Assembly: GCF_024054565.1 (NCBI RefSeq) | Contig: NZ_JAMXLR010000051.1 | Coordinates: forward strand, 248,001-312,000 | Length of the DNA stretch: 64,000 nt | Reading direction: 5' to 3' | Source of the DNA: Aeoliella straminimaris | GTDB lineage: Bacteria > Planctomycetota > Planctomycetia > Pirellulales > Lacipirellulaceae | Shown: positions 60,484 to 64,000 of the stretch, one piece after another | Layout of the letters: every line of letters starts with the position of its first letter | How positions within the stretch are numbered: the stretch's first letter is position 1 | Made by a program: the position numbers and the translations under genes | Notes under the pieces: generated by a model | Told to the model about the DNA's origin: nothing | Seen by the model: only the letters and a program-made list of their open reading frames with translations | Databases searched by the model: none

Positions 60484-61860
60484 TTATTTGAGTTTCTCGT
60501 GCCACGTTGCAACTTGCTCGGCCACCCGATCGGGATTGGTGGAACCGAAACTCTTGAATGCCTCAACCGCACGCTCGACTCCGAGCACGTCGTAAACGCT
60601 CTCGTCGAGCGATTCGTGCGCCGCCTGGAAGTCTTTCAGCGGCAGATCAGCCAGGCGGCAATCGGCCTTCATTGCCGTACCGACCAGCTTGCCGATCAAC
60701 TCGTGCGCGGTGCGTTGCGGTACGCCGGCGGCAATCAGATATTCCATCAGGGTCGTGGCGTCGAGGTAACCACGATCGATGCCCGCGGCGATCGACTCTC
60801 GCTTAAGCTGAGCACCGGCTACCATCGGCGCGGCCAGTTCCAGGCATGCCTCGACGGTGTCGGCCGAGTCGAACACCCGCTCCTTGTCCTCTTGCAGGTC
60901 GCGGTTGTACGCCAGTGGCAAGCCCTTGGTCAGCGTGATGAGCGACTGCAGATTGCCCACCACGCGAGCCGACTTGCCCCGCACCAACTCCAGTCCGTCA
61001 GGATTCTTTTTCTGCGGCATGATCGACGAGCCGGTGCAAAAAGCGTCGGGCAGCTTCAGGAAATTGAACTCGGTGGTGCACCACAGAATCCACTCCTCGG
61101 CCCAGCTCGACAGGTGCAAGGCAATCTGCGTCAGCACGTAGGCGAACTCCAGGGCAAAGTCGCGGTCGCTCGATGAGTCGAGGCTGTTGGCCACGATGCC
61201 CTCAAAGCCCAACTCGTCAGCCACCATCTGCCGGTCAATCGGAATCGTAGTGCCCGCCAGGGCCGCCGTGCCGAGCGGCAATTGGTTCACACGCCCGCGG
61301 CAGTCGGCCAGCCGCTGGCGATCGCGCTGGAGCTTCTCGCAGTACGCCAGCCAGTAGTGGGCAGCCAGCACCGGTTGGGCCCGCTGCAGGTGGGTGTAAC
61401 CGGGCACGATCGCCCCCTCGTCGAGCGTGGTGCGATGCACGAACGCCCGCTGCAAATTCTTGAGCAGGCCGTCGACGCGGTCGATCGAGTCACGAATCCA
61501 CAGTCGAAAGTCGGTCGACACCTGGTCGTTGCGGCTACGTCCGGTGTGGAGCTTGCGGCCCACGTCGCCGATCCGCTCGGTGAGCGCCCGCTCGATGTTC
61601 ATGTGAACGTCTTCGAGCGACGTTTTGAATTCGAACGTGCCGGCAGCGATCTCCTCGCCAATCTTGACCAGTCCATCCACTATCTGATCGCGTTCGGTAT
61701 CGGTGAGCACTCCGACGGCTGCGAGCATGCGTGCATGTGCCACCGAACCGCGCACATCCTGCGCGTACAGTCGGCGATCGAAGCTGACGCTCTCGCTGAA
61801 CTGTTCCAGCAATTGGTCGGTCGGTTGCTCGAAAGCACCGCCCCAAGGTTTGTCCGACAT
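60484..61860 (-). CDS. argH: Argininosuccinate lyase
   Basis: The 458-residue enzyme splits argininosuccinate to arginine and fumarate, the last step of arginine synthesis. It has the fumarase/ASL signature GSSIMPQKKNPDGLE (about 277-291) with the catalytic Ser, plus HTGRSRNDQV (about 107-116), GYTHLQRAQP (about 155-164, His general base) and SLDSSSDRDFALE. The start at 61860 (MSDKPWGGAF) is family-like; the longer start adds 14 unrelated residues. No other arginine gene is adjacent. Confidence 0.97.
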   Translation of the reverse strand: MSDKPWGGAFEQPTDQLLEQFSESVSFDRRLYAQDVRGSVAHARMLAAVGVLTDTERDQIVDGLVKIGEEIAAGTFEFKTSLEDVHMNIERALTERIGDVGRKLHTGRSRNDQVSTDFRLWIRDSIDRVDGLLKNLQRAFVHRTTLDEGAIVPGYTHLQRAQPVLAAHYWLAYCEKLQRDRQRLADCRGRVNQLPLGTAALAGTTIPIDRQMVADELGFEGIVANSLDSSSDRDFALEFAYVLTQIALHLSSWAEEWILWCTTEFNFLKLPDAFCTGSSIMPQKKNPDGLELVRGKSARVVGNLQSLITLTKGLPLAYNRDLQEDKERVFDSADTVEACLELAAPMVAGAQLKRESIAAGIDRGYLDATTLMEYLIAAGVPQRTAHELIGKLVGTAMKADCRLADLPLKDFQAAHESLDESVYDVLGVERAVEAFKSFGSTNPDRVAEQVATWHEKLK

Positions 61861-62245
61861 GGCGAAGAGACGAATTATGGGCACTCGAAAGGAATGTAAC
61901 ACTAGCGGAGCAACCTGTTTATGCTAAACGGGTTACGTCCAAGCGTCAACGCTCTGGCCGCGATGGACGCCTAGTTTTTGGGCAACCAACGGGCATTCCG
62001 CACCATCGACACCACCGGCACTACCCACCCCGCAGGCGTGTCCCCTGACCATCGCGGGCCGGTGATGCCTGCAAAATCCCCAATTCGTCCGCTATTGGCC
62101 CGGGCAATGCCACCGCGGCGGCAGGCCATTGAACGCGCATCGGCTGCCTGGAGTTTCCCTGGCAAAAGAGTGTTTACCCTCTCTGCATCGTGCGGCACAA
62201 TTGTGCCACCTCGTCTGCCTGCTTCTCTTCCCACTCGGCCGCGAT
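61861..62245. other. Divergent intergenic region
   Basis: 385 bases between argH and a plus-strand membrane gene. It includes CGCAGGCGTG and AAACGGGTTACG-like words, but no palindrome or gene that I can support. Confidence 0.45.
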
Positions 62246-62776
62246 ATGACGACGCTCGAAATGCAACCCACGTTCGTCCTCTATACGGACGAACCGTTGG
62301 ACCCCACATTGGCGAAGCTGCGTCGCGCGATTCGCTCGGCCGAGTTCGGCGGGCATGCCGAGTCGGCCGGGCCGTGCCTCGACTTCAAGGTGCCCAAACA
62401 GCAGCAGCGGCTATGGTCGCCCCACTTGTCGGTGCATCTCACCGAGCTCGAGCAGGGCGGCACGGAACTGTACTGCCGCTTTTCGCCCCGCCCAGAGATC
62501 TGGACCGGCGTCATGGTCACCTACTTTGCCGCGGTGTTCGTCATCTTCATGGCCGGCATCTATGCCTACGTCCAATGGCTGTTGGGCGGCTACCCTTGGG
62601 CACTCGTGGCAGTTCCCGTGGCTGCCGCGGTGGTCATCGCGTTGCATCTGGCCAGCCTCACTGGCCAACAGCTCAGCTCCGACCAGATGCACGAACTACG
62701 CACGCAGCTCGATCGCGCCATGGAGCTGGCGTCTGCTCAGAGCGTTCCGGCGGCGAAGACGGCTGGGATGGAATGA
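62246..62776 (+). CDS. Hypothetical membrane protein (176 aa)
   Basis: The first 85 residues are soluble (MTTLEMQPTFVLYTDEPLDPTLAKLRRAIRSAEFGG, later LWSPHLSVHLTELEQGGTELYCRFSPRPEIW), followed by two transmembrane helices (about 90-112 and 118-138) and a helical soluble tail (LSSDQMHELRTQLDRAMEL). I take the ATG at 62246, next to GCGAT; the upstream frame is not protein-like. No family is recognised. Confidence 0.7.
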   Translation: MTTLEMQPTFVLYTDEPLDPTLAKLRRAIRSAEFGGHAESAGPCLDFKVPKQQQRLWSPHLSVHLTELEQGGTELYCRFSPRPEIWTGVMVTYFAAVFVIFMAGIYAYVQWLLGGYPWALVAVPVAAAVVIALHLASLTGQQLSSDQMHELRTQLDRAMELASAQSVPAAKTAGME

Positions 62777-63171
62777 CCGATGCCGAACGTCCCATGACAA
62801 CAAGATGGCGGTCATGGAAACGTGGCGGCAATCCGCCTTGGCTGTGTCCTATGTTGCAAGCCAGATCCTCCGCTCCAGCCTGCGATCTAGTACCAAAGTG
62901 CGAACCGCATGGGCGTTTCACGTCGCAGGCAGCGTTTCTGCCGACTCCCTCCTCGCACAACACCTCTGCGGGGATGCAACACGTCCTCCTGCACTTCGAT
63001 TCCGTTGGTACCGGATTTACAGTTTGTCCGGAGGCCTACTGGTCCAATCGGTATTTTCCCCAAAAATCCTGCTCCGCACAATCATGACCAACCTATGTTT
63101 TATTAGCCGCCACTGTGCGCGAAACGGATTCTCACACAGCGGCCGCCTCTTTTCTATCGGGAGAATCGTCA
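62777..63171. other. Intergenic region before the TadE genes
   Basis: 395 bases. No gene, repeat or clear promoter seen; GGGAGA precedes the TadE start. Confidence 0.45.
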
Positions 63172-63594
63172 ATGCCTCGAAGAACACAGAAAGCTACTGA
63201 AAGATCCGGGGTCGCCGCGATTGAGTTTGCCTTTGTCGCGCCGGTCTTCTTTCTACTCATCTTCGGTCTTATCGAAGCGTCGCGAGCATTGAATATGAAG
63301 CAGGCGCTCACGAACGCGGCCCGGGAGGGATGTCGCACCGCCTCGCTGGCGACAACGCTCTCGAGCGACAAGGTCGACGCTGCGACGCGCGACTACCTGG
63401 CGGCGGTCACGCGCCATGCCAACAATCCTGATAAGGTGCGGGTCACGGTGCCTTCCAGTTTGGCAACGTGCGAGACCGGAACCGAACTTACCGTATCCAT
63501 CGAAGTCGACTTCCAAGACATGACCTGGTTGCCGCTAGACTTCATGAATTTTCGGCCCACGATCAGTGCTGTCCAATGTGTACATCGCGAATGA
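63172..63594 (+). CDS. TadE-like pilus assembly protein, first of a pair
   Basis: A 140-residue protein with the TadE pattern: a short basic N-terminus, then RSGVAAIEFAFVAPVFFLLIFGLIEASRAL (about residues 12-41), where the conserved Glu after AAI- marks the prepilin-like membrane helix, and an extracytoplasmic beta-rich tail ending with a Cys. TadE proteins are minor pseudopilins of Tad (tight adherence) pili. The ATG at 63172 is preceded by GGGAGA. A second TadE-like gene starts ten bases after the stop on the same strand, so the pair is an operon. Confidence 0.9.
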   Translation: MPRRTQKATERSGVAAIEFAFVAPVFFLLIFGLIEASRALNMKQALTNAAREGCRTASLATTLSSDKVDAATRDYLAAVTRHANNPDKVRVTVPSSLATCETGTELTVSIEVDFQDMTWLPLDFMNFRPTISAVQCVHRE

Positions 63595-63603
63595 GGTAAT
63601 CCT

Positions 63604-64000
63604 GTGCAAAACAGTTACCACGCATCGAAAAAGCAAACCCGCGCAGCTCATCGAAAGGGTGCTGCTGCAGTGGAGTGCGCGATCGTAGCGCCGCTACTGA
63701 CGCTCCTCGTGCTGGGGGCGATCGACCTCGGTCAATACGCTAATGTGCAACAGACAGTGAGCGACGCCTCTCGCGAGGGCGCGCGAGTCGCAGCGAGGTA
63801 CGATACGGCCCTTGTGTCGCAAGTAGAAGCAGCCGTGCGAGATTATCTCCAAGAGGCGTTTCCCGGTAAGCCCGACACGACAATCGCGGCTATGACCCAA
63901 GTCTCCGTCACCAAAGCGAACGGGGGAACCATCTCGGAGGGCAAACTGACAACCGTAGGCACCGGAGGTGAAGTCAATGTGACGGTATCCGTGTCTTACG
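63604..64000 (+). CDS. TadE/TadG-like pilus assembly protein, second of a pair, cut by the window edge
   Basis: From a GTG at 63604, with GAGG nine bases upstream, 132 codons are open to the edge. KGAAAVECAIVAPLLTLLVLGAIDLGQYANVQ (about 22-53) is the TadE-type helix, with the conserved Glu after the AAAV. The following helix and strands match the same domain. The rest of the Tad locus, including TadG or the secretion ATPases, would lie to the right. Confidence 0.85.
   Translation, partial: MQNSYHASKKQTRAAHRKGAAAVECAIVAPLLTLLVLGAIDLGQYANVQQTVSDASREGARVAARYDTALVSQVEAAVRDYLQEAFPGKPDTTIAAMTQVSVTKANGGTISEGKLTTVGTGGEVNVTVSVSY

Overview
The window looks like a chromosomal segment of a planctomycete, most likely Pirellulales/Rhodopirellula-like. 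This is inferred from gene content, not from any rRNA marker. The signs are four serine/threonine protein kinases in 64 kb, two planctomycete-style ECF sigma factors (one beside a kinase), an SHD1 plus beta-propeller secreted protein, a zinc-ribbon/squalene-cyclase-repeat protein, a BlaI/M56 pair, a GH172 (DUF2961) protein, several small membrane proteins with an R-[FYI]-x-[VL]-[KR]-x-[LI] leader, and many intergenic palindromic repeats. Coding DNA is mostly GC-rich. No rRNA, tRNA or CRISPR array was found.

Layout. 1-8 kb: partial and small membrane proteins, a hemolysin III/TrhA-type protein, a membrane-anchored kinase, the SHD1 protein and a tandem pair of paralogous membrane proteins. 7.9-9.9 kb: sufU and sufS, separated by a palindromic repeat. 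9.9-13 kb: an M24 peptidase and a squalene-cyclase-repeat protein. 13.1-16.1 kb, minus strand: a small FecR-N-terminus-like protein, an ECF sigma factor and a zinc-ribbon kinase. 16.4-18.9 kb: a BlaI repressor with its operator, overlapping an M56 sensor peptidase whose outer domain looks like a secretin. 19-26.6 kb: carbohydrate and peptide catabolism (GH13, M42-type peptidase, GH172, D-aminoacylase) and a secreted Pro/Gly/Gln-rich protein. 26.9-31.5 kb: ECF sigma factor, REP-associated tyrosine transposase (RAYT), DegT-type aminotransferase and a one-heme secreted protein. 31.9-39.4 kb: kinase with a polytopic membrane half, MFS transporter, a frameshifted sodium/solute symporter, a K+ channel with RCK domains, and purE. 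39.4-44.3 kb: a repeat-rich accessory island with small unknown genes, a RAYT remnant and two internally deleted RAYT derivatives. 44.3-50.2 kb: acyl-CoA dehydrogenase, M29 aminopeptidase, unknown membrane protein, SpoIIAA-like protein and a 37-residue Lys/Ala/Pro peptide. 50.3-61.9 kb is all minus strand: argH, a HEAT-repeat protein, a sigma-54 activator, a four-helix-bundle gene between inverted repeats, hemX and hemA, and a two-gene unit of a small protein ending in Gly-Gly plus a giant DUF4132 protein. 62-64 kb: a membrane protein and two TadE-like pilus genes, the second cut by the window edge.

The most interesting candidates are three. First, the 53.7-54.1 kb protein: its predicted shape resembles a ubiquitin-like beta-grasp domain with a free C-terminal diglycine, and it is translationally coupled to a DUF4132 protein. 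Second, the RAYT system: one near-intact element whose expected catalytic tyrosine codon appears to have become Asp, two MITE-like deletion derivatives joining its two ends, one decayed copy, and a 105-bp direct repeat around the near-intact copy. Third, the BlaR1-like protease whose sensor domain is replaced by a secretin-like module. At least six other intergenic repeat families recur within the window. No database search could be run, so novelty is not asserted.
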